In this document: positions 22,311 through 33,290 of the stretch, one piece after another | Layout of the letters: each line of letters begins with the position of its first letter | Numbering within the stretch: position 1 is the first letter of the stretch | Assembly: GCA_026826555.1 (NCBI GenBank) | Contig: JAKSZT010054335.1 | Span: 7,532,092-7,596,091 of the forward strand | DNA length: 64,000 nucleotides | Direction of reading: 5' to 3' | From: Tolypeutes matacus | Taxonomy: Eukaryota; Chordata; Mammalia; Cingulata; Chlamyphoridae | Notes under the pieces: model-generated | Told to the model about the DNA's origin: nothing | The model's database searches: none | The model's input: only the letters and a program-made list of their open reading frames with translations | Translations under genes and position numbers: made by a program

Positions 22311-24490
22311 GGCAGCTAAATGACTCTGCCGACCCGTGGCCTTGTGAAGTCTTTCAAGAAAAAGACTCAGACAGGGGTCCTGCTAACCCCCTGCTCCTGC
22401 CATGTAACTGGCCACCAAACAGCGGGCCCAGGCGTGTCTGAAACACTCGCCTTTAACTCCCGCTTGGGGACGTACGTCCTCGCTGCTCTGGATCACAGTG
22501 CAAGACACGTAGCCAGATGCTGCGATGAGAAGCAGATACCGCACAGGAGAAGAAGAAAATGTGCCTCGTTGAGAAAGCTGATTCCACAACTGGAAGAAGC
22601 CTGGACATGATGGAGTAAGACTAAAAGGCGCGGTTCTGTGGCCCCTCTGACATCAGCCACCTCGTTCGGCTAGGAACACACCTGCACCTGAAGCGCGTGA
22701 GGCTAGGAAGTGAGGACACTGGCTGATGAGCCTTTCCAAGTCAGCGCCTTTCCCTCGGGCTCAAACTTCCAGGCCCAGTGCTCACCTTGGCTTGATCCAA
22801 ACTTTCCTGGTTGGGCTCCCAGAATATCAGAGGAAAAGGGGACAGGAAAGGTAGGACTCTCCATTATCTACCTTAGGGTAGGGCCAGCTGACCTCTTATT
22901 TCTCCATTCTTATTTCCCATTGCCTTATCTCTTCCAGTTGAATTGTGGTTTTATTAGCAAGCAATTCAAATAATGTTGGAAATAAGGTTAAGGTTGAATG
23001 AATGATGTAATTATCGTCAAGGAAATGCATGCAGGTCTCTTTGCTCTCTGGGCTCCCTGCTACTCTGGCTGCCCTCGACCTCTGAGCATCCTTCTAGGCT
23101 CTTCAGCAAAACACTCAAAGAACATTGCCTGGAAAACAACACGCATGGGAAACAGGTCCTGGATTGCAATCCTGGACGCAATGTTCTAAGATGTTTTTGA
23201 AAGCTAGATTTCCTTTCCAGACTTCAACTTGCACAGGTCTGCCAGACAAACATTTTGGATTCAAACAGTAGTTTGGGAAACATCTGTCTGCTGAGACTTA
23301 AATCGGAAGAGGAAACTGCTGGGCTGGGAGATTACAAAGGGCAGTCCCGCTTAGCAGGACGTTAAGAGGGCAGCAACAGTCAAAGTCACACCCCTCCTCT
23401 CTGCGGGGTCCCTGCCGGCACAGCAGCCCTCCGAGGGGGAGTCATCGGTCTTCAGGAGTAAGGTCCAGGGTACAACTCGCCTCCCAAGAAACGTGATGTT
23501 TAGAAATGAGCACTGACTGATGCGGCTTATGTAAGCTCACATGTAAGGAAACGCCTGCCTGTGTCTTGGTTCCTTCATCACAACCTGTTACGGCCAAACC
23601 ACCACATGGTCCCCTGGACACGCAACTCTTTTTAGCTGAGCTTTGTCAAAAGAAATATACAAAAAATGGGTGTGTCATCACTGGCACTAGCCCCCTGTAT
23701 AAGCTAGTCACTTCAGCTTGGCTGTAGATGCTGTGCTGCCCTTACGTGATCACAGTGCCCTGCAAAGCTGTATGCATTTTTAAAGCTCTGTTTCGTGAGT
23801 GGGGAAGAGAGAGCAAGTCAACTGGTAAATGAACTACAAATGCTCTGATTAGGGAAAGAAAGGAAAAAGAATAATCTCAAAATTACCAGCAAGAATGAGT
23901 ACAAAATAATTTACTTTGTGGTATTACTAAACTTTGCCTCTCTGAGTAAAATAAAATAACTGCTTTCTTAACTGGGCTCACACTTTTAACAAGAGAGTTT
24001 CAGGAATATATGCTCAGTGGAAATTGATTCCTACTTCTGACATGGCAGCCCTTGGGGAGGAGAATAAGGCAAGAGCAGGAAAGAATGGGGGAAGGAGAGG
24101 AACATGATAAAAAGACTGCGCCCTGGTCATGAGCTGGGACTACTGGTTTCACGTCTCACTGACCCGTAGGACGTCCCCTGGGCCTGGTATGGAGTCCAGG
24201 ATAGGAAGTCACTGTCCAGCCACTGCTGGTCACACCCGCTGCCATGGATAATGCCAAGACCAAGCGAATAGTCGGCCTTGGGGTTGGGAATGGGAGGTGA
24301 GAGGGGAGCAGGAAGCTGATGCCAGTTCCTTTTTTGTCCACCATACCCAGTAAATATTCTTTGTACTTACCGTTGTAGTACCTGGTATCATGAAAACGCA
24401 ATTCCATCTACCCACGTGGGTGGAAGGAGGAGGACAAGGATTAACGTATCAAGCAGCCCAGTACAATCAACAATTATTGGGTCAATAAGT
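22310..24490. other. Gene-free stretch, non-repetitive
   Basis: No transposon or known coding exon recognised. Composition is mixed. The only notable signal is the exon-like pair of splice sites near 24.4 kb, listed separately. Confidence 0.4.
24371..24407 (-). other. Candidate 37-nt micro-exon between good splice sites
   Basis: On the minus strand a pyrimidine-rich run (complement of 24,419-24,440) leads to a TAG acceptor at 24,410-24,408. Thirty-seven bases follow, then the donor GTAAGTAC (24,370-24,363), a near-ideal U1 match. The exon begins with an ATG and is open in two frames. I do not recognise the peptide (frame 1: MELRFHDTRYYN). Splice-like motifs occur by chance in unique DNA, so this is only a candidate. 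Confidence 0.2.
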
Positions 24491-24499
24491 GGAAATGGA

Positions 24500-24715
24500 T
24501 GCCATATAACATGTATAGAAGATTAAACAAAGCCACAAATTCTTTGCAGCTCTTCTCATCAAGAGATGGAATCCATTAGCTTATCCTTGAACCCTGACCT
24601 CAAGGGCTCTTGCAGCATCTGCTCATGGTTTTTTACAAATCCTGAGGCTACCACACTGTGAAGAAACTCAGGGTGAAAGACAAAATGGAAAGACATCAGT
24701 CATCCCAGATGTGCC
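24500..24715. repeat. Possible MLT1-like fragment
   Basis: 'agatggaatccattagctta' and 'tccttgaaccctgacctcaa' recall the MLT1 stretch 'gatggagtctatttccccacccttgaatctgggc'. Short and weak. Confidence 0.3.
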
Positions 24716-24732
24716 AGCTGAGACCAGATACC

Positions 24733-24832
24733 AAAAAAAAAGAAAAAAAAAAAAAGAAAAAGAAATAGAAGGAAAGAAGGAATGAAGGAGGGAGGGAGGG
24801 AGGGAGGAAGGAGGGATGGGGAAGGAGGGAAA
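24733..24832. repeat. A-rich tract grading into (GGAA/GGGA)n
   Basis: Starts as nearly pure A, becomes AGAAA and GGAAGGAAT, then (GGGA)n around 24,785-24,810. A purine-only run of about 100 bases on the plus strand. Confidence 0.8.
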
Positions 24833-25384
24833 AGTACTCTGATGCTGTTGTGACAGAAACTTTGAGAGAAAGTGATCTTGGAATTCATAGTAGTTGAGAA
24901 ATGACAAGCTGGGCATAATCAGCTACAGAAAAGGACCTCAGAAAAGCACATTTTTCTAGAATGTATGTATTATCAAAAGCTCAAACTCATGATAGAATAC
25001 AATTCAAAAAGGAATAGAATATCTAAATGAAAAAATTTGATAATATAACTGTGAATGGCCTTGATAAGGAAGAAAGGGAGAGAGACCTTAAGTAACCAAT
25101 GTGACTCTATGGAAAATTCTGATTCATTCATTTATTCACACACACACACAAACAGAATATTTGTGTGTAAAGTGCTATGCTCTGATGAGAGCATATACTT
25201 AAAAAGCTAAAGATGGAAGAACTCGTATTTTTGAAAAGTATATACAAGATAAAAGATCAAATAAAACTAAATGGCAGAGATCTATAAGGACATTTAAAGA
25301 AAAGCTCAGAATGAGCCAAGAGATTCGAAACAAATGCTGTCTGAAATTATGTTCCACGGCAATAAGAATAAGAAAAAAAAGCAA

Positions 25385-25482
25385 CACTTGGGAGAGGGTG
25401 GGACATATGGAAATCCCCTATAATTTTTATGTAACATTTATGTAATCTAAAGCTTCTTAAAAATAAAAATGAAAAAAAAAGT
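25385..25482 (+). mobile_element. Family X 3'-end fragment
   Basis: 'cttgggagagggtgggacat', 'aaatcccctataattttt', 'atgtaacatttatgtaatct' and an A-rich tail match the last ~95 bases of the copy at 52.75-52.85 kb. A severely 5'-truncated insertion, the form typical of L1-mediated copying. Confidence 0.65.
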
Positions 25483-25949
25483 TAAAATCAACAGTGCTAG
25501 GGCAGACGGCATAATGCTACTTAACAGATGTTGGTGGGAAAATCAGAACCCTTCAACATCTATTTTTCCATCTTCTTCACAGAAGAGACTATTTTCCAGT
25601 TGAAACAAGCAACTGAAACCCAAGATAAGTGAGAAAATTATTGAAAACAAAAAAGCACACAGGTGCCTTACACACTTGCCTGATTCAGCCAAATCACATC
25701 CCAAGTCCAAAGAGAATGTGCAGGTGGGGTTAAAAACCACTGTCATTAGTTTGTGAGAGGAGCCACCAAGAACCTTAAATCAAATCAATGTTATTCTGAT
25801 TTCCAAAACAAGAAGACAAGGTGAATTCTGTTAAATATAAAGCTATAAATCAATGCAAGCAGAAAGTGAAGCCTTGAAAACTCTGAGTAGTTAGAAGTCA
25901 CTAACACAGGCAGTGATTTGCCTGGCATTTTATATATCAAAGGTTTTTT

Positions 25950-26095
25950 CAGATATAACACCTTTAATCCTCATAACACTTCAATGAGGTGTCTGGTATT
26001 ATAGTCATGATATAGTTGAAGAAATTGAAGTTCCTAAAGAAGGAGTATGTCATGTCCAAAATCACTGGTAAGCGGCAGGGCTACAACTCAATAAC
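25950..26095 (-). repeat. MIR SINE fragment, antisense
   Basis: 'cctttaatcctcataacact', 'tcaatgaggtgtctggtatt' and 'tgtccaaaatcactggtaag' correspond to the reversed MIR segments 'ttaatcctcacaac', 'tatgaggtaggtactatt' and 'ggtcacacagctagtaag'. Confidence 0.6.
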
Positions 26096-26529
26096 AATTC
26101 ACACCAAATTAACTTTTGATTAGAATAAAGGATAGCCATAGATAAAATATGAGTCAATTTCAGCAAGGCATTTAACAAGTTCCTTGTAATGTTTTTAGAC
26201 AAAATGGAGAAATGTGAGTAAGATGATGGAATGATAAAAGAACTCATCTGCTTTTGGATGCTCGAAGGCACCTCAAGCTCTCTTGTCCAAAACCAAGTTC
26301 ATGGACTTCTCCCTCAGACTTGACTCTCTTTCAGTATTCCTTATCTCAGTAAAGGTACCTTGTGCATTCCAGAGACTTGACAGATATCTTTGAAATGCCT
26401 CATCCCTGACACCATACCCAACCCATCACCAAAGCCTACTTTATTCTGAGATGCTGCTCAGCATACTTGAGGAATCACCCCACTGCTGCCAACAACCAAG
26501 TGTCAGACTAGTTGTTACTCTTTTGAGGT

Positions 26530-26918
26530 AAAGCTTTTCTTTCTGGCTGCCTTTGAGATCTTCTGTTTGTCCTTGGTGTTCAGCAGTTTCACTAGGATGT
26601 AGATTTATTTTTATTACCCTGGTTTGGAATTGCTAGCATTCATGAATCTGTTCATTAGAGCCTTTCATCAGTTGTGAGAAATTCTTAGCCAATAGCTCCT
26701 CAAATATTGCCTTTAATCTATTCTATCTCTCTTCTCCATTTCTGGAACTCTGATTAGTCCTCCTAAATCCATCCTCTCTCTGCCTATTATTCTCTCTTTC
26801 ATATTATCATTTCTGTTTCTAGAATGTAGCACAGATTTTTAAAAATTCCTCTCACAGTATACTAGTTATCTCATCAACAGCTGTGTTTAATCTGCTATGT
26901 AATATATTGGCTAGGGTT
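26530..26918 (-). repeat. Older L1 ORF1 remnant, left part
   Basis: 'ctgcctttgagatcttctgt', 'ttgtccttggtgttcagcag' and 'tttcactaggatgtagattt' are the antisense of L1 ORF1. The same older element appears to continue after the young L1, at 33,083-33,290, in the same direction. The 6.2-kb L1 therefore inserted into it. Confidence 0.6.
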
Positions 26919-27098
26919 TTTTTTTGTTTTTGTTTTTGTTTTTTTTACTTTATTTCGTACATTTAATAATTGAAAACATAAACAATTAAAAACTAAAAAG
27001 TAAACACAGATGAATAAATATATACATTTCTCAATTAAATGTACTAGATACATATAAAATTTTTTTAAATCAACAATATGTTACACAATATACTTGGT

Positions 27099-30000
27099 TC
27101 ATAGTAACGCATTCATACAGTATTTGTCCTTTTGTGTCTGGCTTGCTTCACTCAACATAGTGTCCTCCAGATTCATCCATGTTGTCATATGCTTTATGAC
27201 TTCATTTCTTCTTACAGCTGCATAATATCGCATCATGTGAATAGACCACAGTTTGTTTAAACATTCGTCTGTTGATGGACCCCTGGGTTGTTTCCAGCTT
27301 TTGGCAATGGTGAATAATGTGTCTATGAACATCGGTGTGCAGATGTCTGTTGGTGTCACTGCTCTCAGCTCTTCTGGGTATATACCCAGTAGTGGTATTG
27401 CAGGGTCACGTGGCAAGTCTATATTCAACTTCTTTAGGAACTGCCAAACAGTCCTCCACAGTGGCTGCACCATCCTGCATTCCCACCAACAGTGAAGAAG
27501 TGTTCCTGTCTCTCCACATCCTCTCCAACACTTGTAGTTCTCTGTCTTTTTAACAGTGGCCATTCTGATAGGTGTGAAATGATATCTCATCGTAGTTTTG
27601 ATTTGCATTTCCCAAATCATGAGTGATGTTGAGCATTTCTTCATGTTTTTTTTTTTTTGCCATTTGTATTTCTTCTTTGGAGAAATGTCTATTCAAGTCT
27701 TTTGCCCATTTTTTAATTGGGTCATTTGTCTTTTTATTGTTGAGTTGTAACATCTCTTTACATATCCTGGATATTAAACCCTTATCAAATATGTGATTTT
27801 CAAATATTTTTTCCCATTGAGTTGGCTGCCTTTTCACCCTTCTGACAAAGTCCTGTGAGGTGCAAAAGTATTTAATTTTGAGGAGGTCCCATTTATCTAT
27901 TTTTTCTTTTGTTGCACGTGCTTTGGGTGTAAGGTCCAAGAAACCACCACCTACTACAAGGTCTTGAAGATGTTTCCCTACATTTTCTTCTAGTAGTTTT
28001 ATGGTCCTGGCTTTTATATTCAGATATTTGACCCATTTCGAATTGATTCTTGTATAGGGGGTGAGATAGGGATCCTCTTTCATTCTTTTGGTTATAGATA
28101 TCCAGTTCTCCCAACATCATTTGTTGAGAGACTGTTTTTTCCGGTTAGTATGGACTTGGTAGGTTTGTCAAAAACCAGTTGACTGTACAGGTAAGGGTTT
28201 ATTTCTGGGTTCTCAATTCTGTTCCACTGATCAATGGGTCTATCTTTATGCCAGTACCATGCTGCTTTGACCACTGTAGCTTTGTAATATGCTTCAAGAT
28301 GAGGCAGCGAAATTTCTCCCCTGTTCCTCTTCTTTTTTAGAATGCTTTTGGCTGTTCGGGTGCACTTACCCTTCCAATGAATTTGGTAATTGCATTCTCT
28401 AATTCTGTAAAGTAAGCTGTTGGGATATTAATTGGTATTGCATTTAATCTATAAATCAGTTTGGGTAAGAGTGACATCTTCATGATATTTATTCTTCCAA
28501 TCCATGAACATGGAATGTCTTTCCATTTGTTTAGGTCTTTTTTTATTTCTTTTAGTATTGTTTTGTGGTTTTCTGCAAATAGGTCCTGTACTTTTTGGTT
28601 AAATTAACTCCTAGGTATGAGTCTTTTTGTTGCTGTTGAAAATGTAATTTTCCCCGATTGCCTCCTCAGGTTGTTTATAGTACTAGTGTACACAAACATT
28701 ACTGATTTTTGCATGTTCATCTTGTATCTTGCCACTTTGCTGAACTCATTTATTAGTTCAAGTAGCTTTGTCGTGGATACTTCAGGATTTTCTAAGTACA
28801 GGATCATGTCATCCACAAACAGTGAGAGTTTTACTTCCTCTTATCCTATTCGGATGCCTTTAATTTTTTTTTGTCTATTTGCCCTAGCTAGAACTTCTAG
28901 TACAATATTGAATAACAATGGTGACAGTGGGCAACCTTGTCTTGTTTCCGATCTTAGAGGGAAAGCTTTCAACCTTTCCCCATTGACTATGATGTTGTCT
29001 GTGGGTTTTTCATATATGCCTTTTATCATATTGAGGGATTTTCCTTCTATTCCTATCTTTTGAAGTGTTTTTATCAAAAAAGGATGTTGGATTTTGTCGA
29101 ATGCCTTTTCTGCATCTATTGAGATGATCATGTGTTTTTTTTTTCCTTCAATTTATTAATGTGGTGTATTATATTGATTGATTTTCTTATGTTGAACCAG
29201 CCTTGCATACCAGGAATAAATCCCACTTGGTTGTGATGTATAAGTCTTTTGATATGCTGTTGGATTTGATCTGCAAATATTTTCTTGAGAATTTTTGCAT
29301 CTATGTTCATTAGAGAGATTGGTCTGTAATTTTCTTTTCTTGTGGAATCTTTATCTGTCTTTGGTATTAGGGTGATGTTGGCTTCATAAAATGTGTTGGG
29401 TAATTTACCCTCCTCTTCAATTTTTTGGGAAGAGTTTAAACAGGATTGGTGTTAATTCTTTTCGAAATGCTTGGTAGAATTCACCCGAGAAGCCATCTGG
29501 TCCTGGACTTTTCTTTGCTGGGAGATTTTTGATGATGGATTCAATCTCCTTAAATGTGATTGGTGTGTTAAGTTCTTGTATTTCTTGTAGCATCAGTGTA
29601 GGTTGGTTGTGTTTTTCTAGAAATTTGTCCATTTCATCTAGGTTGTCTAGTTTATTGGCATATAGTTTCTCATAATATCCTCTTACGATACTTTTTATTT
29701 CTGTGGGGTCATTTGTAACTTCCCCCCTTTCATTTCTGATTGTATTTATTTGCATCTTCTCTCTTTTTTCTTTGTTAGTCTAGTGAGGGGTTTGTCGATT
29801 TTATTGATCTTCTCAAAGAACCAGCTTTGGTTTTGGTTTTGTTGATTTTCTCTACTGTTTTTCTGTTCTCATTTTCATTTATTTCTGCTCTAATCTTTAT
29901 TATTTCTTTCCTTCTGCTTGCTTTGGGATTGGTTTGCTGTTCTTTTTCTAGTTTATCTAGTTGTTCAGTTAAATCTTTGAGTTTAGCTCTTTCTTGTTTT

Positions 30001-30890
30001 TAAATACAGGCATTTAGGGCTATAAATTTCCCTCTCAAGACTACCTTTGCTGTATCCCATAAGTTTTGATACATTGTGTTCTCATTTCAATTTGTCTCAA
30101 TATATTTACTGATTTCACTTGCAATTTCTTCTGTGACCCATTGATTATTTAGGAGTGTGTTTTTCAGTCTCCACACATTTGTGAATTTCCTTTTTTCCTG
30201 TGTATTATTGATTTCTAGTTTCATTCCATTATGATCTGAGAAGGTGCTTTGTATAATTTCAATCTTTTTATATTTGTTGAGAGCTGCATTGTGACCTAAC
30301 ACTTGGTCTATCCTGGAGAAAGATCCATGGGCACTTGAGAAGAATGTATAACCTGTATAACACTGCTGGATGCAGTGTTCTGTATATTTGTTAGGTCTAA
30401 CTTGTTTATCATTATTGTTCAAGTTTTCTGTTTCCTTGTTGATCTTCTTTCTAGTTGTACTCTCTAATGATGTGATTGGGGTGTTGAAGTCTCCAATGAT
30501 TATTGTAGAAATGTCTATTTCTTCCTTTAGTTTTGCCAGTATTTGTCTCATATATTTTGGGGCATCCTGGTTAGGGGCATAGATATTTATGACTGTTATA
30601 TCTTCCTGGTGGATCGTCCCTTTTATTAATATATAATGGCCTTCTGAATTTCTTATAACTTTTTTACATATGAAGTCTGTTTTGTCTGATATTAGTATAG
30701 CTACTCCTGCTCTTTTCTGGTTACTATTCACGTGGAGTATCTTTTTCCAACCTTTCACTTTCAGCCAGTTTGTATCCCTGGGTCTAAGGTGAGTTTCTTG
30801 TCAGCAGCATACAAATGGCTCATGTTTTTTTTATCCATTCTATCAGCCTGTATCTTTTAATTGGTAAATGCACTATTTACTTCCTCCATT
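27099..30890 (-). pseudogene. L1 ORF2 (endonuclease-reverse transcriptase), disrupted
   Basis: In an intact L1 this encodes the ~150-kDa protein that nicks DNA at TTTT/AA and reverse-transcribes the L1 RNA. The endonuclease half (30,758-30,087) contains INIYAPNQDAP and the GDFNTPI motif. The fingers/palm region shows LPAKKSPGPDGFSGEFYQ (29,755-29,417). The catalytic block around 28,822-28,811 reads SLFVDD rather than the usual FADD, and an in-frame TAA lies about ten codons before it (28,843-28,841). The C-terminal zinc-knuckle-like CWRGC…H…C is present at about 27,540. The pieces lie in all three frames, so several frameshifts as well as stops have occurred. The exact N-terminus is unclear because of a frameshift near 30,870. 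Confidence 0.88.
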
Positions 30891-30970
30891 TTATTCTTTG
30901 GTTTTCATACATCATCTTGTTTTTGTCTATCTTTTTACTCTTTTGGTTATCCTTTCTGGTATTCTTTCTT

Positions 30971-31950
30971 CTATACTCTCCTCCAAGCCTCTCTCTCCTG
31001 TCTTTTTCTTTCAGGTTCTAAGGCTTCCTTTAATATTTCCTGCAAAGGTGGATTCTTTTTTGCAAACTCTCTTAGTTTCTGTTTGTTTGTGAATATTTTA
31101 TACTCACCTTCATATTTAAAGGATAGTTTTGCTGGATAAAGAATTCTCGGCTGACAGTTTTTCTCTTTCAGTTTCCTAATTGTATCATACCACTGTCTTC
31201 TCGCCTCCATGGTTTCTGAAGTGAAATCTGCGCTAAGTCTTACTAGACATCCCTTGTATGTGATCAGTTGCTTCTCTCTTGCTGCTCTGAGAATTTTCTC
31301 TTTATCTTTGACATTTGACATTTTGAGTAGTATGTGTCTCGGTGTAGGTCCATTTGGATTTATTCTGATTGGGGTATGGCGTGCTTCTTGGACATGTAAG
31401 TTCATTTCTTTCATGAGAGTTGGGAAATTTTCAGCTATTATTTCCTCAAATACTCTTTCTGCCCCTTTTCCCTTCTCTTCTTCTTCTGGAACTCCCATGA
31501 CACGTATGTTGTTGTGTTTTGTGTTGTCATTCAACTCTCTGGGCCCCTGCTCATTTTTTTCCATTCTTTTCCCTCTGTTCTTTTTTCTCTTCAATTTTAG
31601 CTGTTCTGTCTTTAGTATCACTTATTCTTTCTTCTATCATTTCGAGTCTGTTCTTGTATGCCTCAAATGTGTTTTTGATCTATCTCACCTATTGTGTCAT
31701 TCATTCCCATGAGCTGTGTTACTTTTCTGTTCAGGATTTCAAATTCTTCTTTGTGTTCACTCAATGTCTTCTTGATGTCATGTATCTCTTTAACTATATT
31801 GTCTCTCAACTCATTAATTTGATTTTGGAAATTTGTGATTAGTTCTTTCAAATTCTGCATCTCTTCTGGGACTTTGATGTATTCCTTTTCTTGGGCCACG
31901 TCTTCTATTTTCTTAGTATGGCTTGTAATTTTTTGCTGGTGTTTAGGCAT
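30971..31950 (-). pseudogene. L1 ORF1 (RNA-binding chaperone), frameshifted
   Basis: The likely start is the ATG at 31,950-31,948 (MPKHQQKIT…), giving about 326 residues, close to normal for ORF1p. The first ~95 codons form a coiled coil (heptad-rich NFQNQINELRDNIVKEIHDI). A frameshift near 31,660 moves the reading to another frame, which then continues uninterrupted from 31,621 to 30,971. That part holds an RRM-type stretch (NNIRVMGVPEEEEKG) and the C-terminal domain (PRHILLKMSNVKDKEKILRA). The original protein would trimerise and coat L1 RNA. The stop codon at 30,971 is followed within ~80 bases by ORF2, the normal L1 layout. Confidence 0.88.
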
Positions 31951-33082
31951 CTGGTTAGGATGTAGTTTACTCAGATGCTCAATCACTTTCTCTTTTATTG
32001 GGATTTAGTGGTAGGAGGCTGTGAGTTACAACAGCTCTTTGATTTTTGGCTCGACCTGGATTGTTAGGATTGTCCTGATGGTTGCTCAAAACTGGGCACT
32101 GGACCCAGTAATTGGTTGTAGAGTCACTTCCTAGGGCCTTGGGCAGGGAGGCTATAGAGGCCAGGAAAAGCCTCTCCTACTTATGTTTACTTTTCTTATG
32201 TGCACTTCCTTGGTCTGCCAGGAGATGGTGCTCTTTGGCAGCTCTCAATTCAATGCTTGGTTGGAGTGTATTTGTTGTAACACAGGCCAGATCAATGTGA
32301 TAGAGCTTCCTGTCTGGAGGTTTGGAGCCTTGTAATTCAAACTTTCTCTGAAATAGGTCTCCAGCCTTCTCTGGCAGCCCCCTCCCTTTTCCCAGCTAGG
32401 AAATATTTCCACTCCCCTCTGAGTCCTCAACAATCAGTCCCTGTTAGTAGAGAAAGAGATTGGGAGGTTTGTATATCTTTAGCCCCTTGCAGGCTCCAAG
32501 GCAAACAATGGCGCAGCCCCACCCAGCCTGGAAGGGCTCCTGGGACACAGCAGACCAACGAGTCAGCCCCAGGCTGTCTCTCCCCTCTCCTGTGGAGTCC
32601 TCAACAATTAGTCCAGGCTAGAAGAGAGGGAGATTGGGAGCCTTGGATCTCCTTTGCTGGCTCCCCGGGCAAACCACTGTGTGGTCCCACCTGGTGTGGC
32701 AGGACCCGTGGGGCACAGCAGCCCAAATTTGTGGGTCAGAACCTGAGTCAGCCTTAGGCTATGTCCCTCTCTCTCCCCTTTCCTGGGGTGGTAGATCCCT
32801 GGAGCTCCCTTTGTCTGTAGTTGCAGGCCCAGACGCCCGAGAATTCTAAAGAGTCTAAAGAGTATGGGGGAGGGTGCCGGCAGCAGCAGCTGCTGCTGGT
32901 TCCAACTCATGGTTCTGTCATCGCGATTACCTTCCTTTGTCCCTCTCTCCTCTGGGTGGTGTGCAGCCTTCACATGCTGTCCTAAACCCTAGAAGATCTT
33001 TCTCGGGGCTGTTAAGCCTGTCCTCTAGCTGTTTTTCTGGAGAAGAGATTCCTGTGTCTTACTAGTCCGCCGTCTTCCCAGA
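31951..33082 (-). promoter_or_regulatory. L1 5' UTR / internal promoter
   Basis: A 1.1-kb leader between the L1 head (33,082) and ORF1. It is GC-richer than the L1 body and holds two tandem ~174-bp units (listed separately). In other mammals this region is the internal RNA polymerase II promoter. Near the head is a palindromic GCAGCAGCTGCTGC at about 32,882-32,895. Confidence 0.65.
32410..32770 (-). repeat. Two tandem ~174-bp monomers in the L1 5' UTR
   Basis: 'gagtcctcaacaat' starts at 32,421 and again at 32,595. Both units continue with 'gagattgggag', 'ggctcc', 'ggcaaac', 'cccac(c)c/tgg' and 'cagcc(cc)aggct' or 'cagccttaggct', then 'ctctcccc'. Similarity is imperfect, so the duplication predates this insertion or is a property of the subfamily. 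Confidence 0.65.
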
Positions 33083-33290
33083 AGTGGTTTTAATTTAAAT
33101 TATTATATATTTCATTCTGAGCTCTTTTTGGTTTTGAATTTGTTTGCTCTTTACTTGTTTTTTGCATTTTTTCTGAGTTCTTTAGCATATTAAGTAAGGT
33201 TTTTTAATACTTTGCAGCTGTTAGCTCTAGTGTCTACACATTGCACGCGGCTGGTCCGGCTGCATCTTGTTTCTGCTTACCCTGCCCTGC
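33083..33290 (-). repeat. Older L1 remnant, right part
   Basis: AT/T-rich sequence ('tatttcattctgagctcttt', 'ttggttttgaatttgtttgc') consistent with continuation of the antisense L1 seen at 26,530-26,918 on the other side of the young L1. Confidence 0.4.

Larger units (their letters stand above)
26919..33082 (-). mobile_element. Full-length L1 retrotransposon (inactive)
   Basis: A 6.16-kb L1 on the minus strand, in order: 5' UTR (33,082-31,951), ORF1 (31,950-30,971), short spacer, ORF2 (about 30,890-27,099), 3' UTR of only ~180 bases and a T-rich tract at 26,919-26,953 that is its A-tail. It starts 'ccacttctgggaagacgg', a typical L1 head. Both reading frames are broken, so it cannot move itself. 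No convincing target-site duplication is visible at its borders. It is the least decayed LINE in the window and sits in an older same-strand L1. Confidence 0.92.

Noticed and set aside
30815..31842. Plus-strand open frames opposite L1 ORF1 (Leu/Phe/Ser-rich, membrane-like)
   Set aside because: They are antisense shadows of the coiled-coil and charged ORF1 sequence; hydrophobicity follows from reading the Lys/Glu-rich strand backwards.
26919..33082. Possibility that the L1 is still active
   Set aside because: ORF1 has a frameshift and ORF2 pieces lie in all three frames with in-frame stops, including one just before the catalytic motif.
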